Part shown: in pieces, positions 63,725 through 64,000 of the stretch
How positions within the stretch are numbered: the stretch's first letter is position 1
Layout: each line of letters starts with the position of its first letter
From: Massilibacillus massiliensis
GTDB lineage: Bacteria; Bacillota; Negativicutes; FLKF01
Length of the DNA stretch: 64,000 nucleotides
Direction of reading: 5' to 3'
Assembly (NCBI RefSeq): GCF_900086705.1
Contig: NZ_LT575483.1
Span: 435,166 to 499,165 of the forward strand
The notes under the pieces: generated by a model
The model's database searches: none
What the model saw: the letters and a program-made list of their open reading frames with translations, nothing else
Told to the model about the DNA's origin: nothing
Made by a program: the position numbers and the translations under genes

Positions 63725-64000
63725 TCAACCTGGTGGCCAAGCCATAGCTCTTGCCCCTAACAGGTGAAAATGCAAATGAGGAACGGTTTGCCCTCCATCC
63801 TCTTTTGTATTTACAACCATTCGGAAGCCATGTTCTGCCAAACCTTGTTCTTTGGCAATCGTAGGAATAACATTGGTCATAATATGTACCATCAATTGAC
63901 TATCTTGATTCGTCAATTCAAGGAGGTTCGCAATATGTTTTTTAGGTATGATTAACACATGGGTCGGTGCTACTGGATTCACATCAGGAAAAGCTGCAAC
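63725..64000 (-). CDS. HIT-family nucleotide hydrolase, C-terminal part
   Basis: The gene is cut by the right edge of the window; 91 codons are visible. The His triad is in PHLHFHLLGAR (HxHxH), preceded by NPVAPTHVLIIPKKHI, and the chain ends MAWPPG, which is typical of HinT-like HIT proteins that hydrolyse purine phosphoramidates. Its place before rpsU-yqeY is common in Firmicutes. Confidence 0.93.
   Translation of the reverse strand, partial: VAAFPDVNPVAPTHVLIIPKKHIANLLELTNQDSQLMVHIMTNVIPTIAKEQGLAEHGFRMVVNTKEDGGQTVPHLHFHLLGARAMAWPPG

Noticed and set aside
1-64000. CRISPR arrays, insertion sequences, prophage, toxin-antitoxin or defence systems
   Set aside because: No regularly spaced repeats, transposase, integrase, phage structural genes or defence nucleases were seen; nearly all genes are core functions.

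Overview
The window is low-GC DNA from a spore-forming, flagellated Firmicute with an outer membrane, most likely one of the Negativicutes (Sporomusaceae-like). The evidence is a Bacillus-like gene order, a codY gene, an uninterrupted sigK and the sporulation pair yqfC-yqfD on the Firmicute side, and an LptA/OstA-like periplasmic protein on the diderm side. Nearly all genes are on the minus strand; only pncB, an lptA-like gene and one tiny candidate ORF are on the plus strand. I saw no insertion sequence, prophage, integrase or CRISPR array, so this looks like core chromosome.

Region 1 (about 1-19.5 kb) is one long flagellar operon transcribed from flgB at the right to flhA at the left edge: flgB-flgC-fliE-fliF-fliG-fliH-fliI-fliJ-lytic transglycosylase-motE-fliK-flgD-small flagellar operon protein-flgE-swrD-fliL-fliM-fliY-cheY-fliO-fliP-fliQ-fliR-flhB-flhA. 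It supplies rod, hook, MS ring, switch, export gate and export ATPase. Many of its genes start with TTG or GTG. Region 2 (19.8-27.3 kb) carries dprA-topA-trmFO-hslV-hslU-codY, which in Bacillus also lies directly upstream of flgB.

Region 3 (27.4-41.8 kb) is a patchwork: a glycolipid-type glycosyltransferase, the folate genes folP-folB-folK, pncB, sigK, a secreted NlpC/P60 enzyme behind a c-di-AMP riboswitch, a GtrB-type glycosyltransferase, a polar amino-acid ABC transporter with a possible leader peptide, the RNase P RNA gene, and a thiamine operon (thiS-thiG-thiH-thiF-thiE) behind a TPP riboswitch.

Region 4 (41.8-64 kb) matches the Bacillus rpsU-to-sigA neighbourhood: HIT (partial)-rpsU-yqeY, then nfeD-floA-unknown gene, then yqfC-yqfD-phoH-pgpH-ybeY-dgkA-era-DUF502-yqzL-recO, then T-box-glyQ-glyS, then dgt, dnaG-rpoD, a tRNA-Val/Met-or-Ile2/Asn cluster, and trmK with a Nif3-like gene. 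PgpH degrades c-di-AMP, the ligand of the riboswitch in region 3.

No clearly new multi-gene system is visible. The most interesting unexplained signals are a dispersed intergenic element (about 30 bp, roughly GCAGGAATTTATAAA followed by a TCGAAT core) found in front of several operons, a hook protein with four tandem repeats in its variable region, a flagellar-operon transglycosylase with no signal peptide, likely sporulation-type promoters before sigK and yqfC, and two tiny unannotated ORFs.
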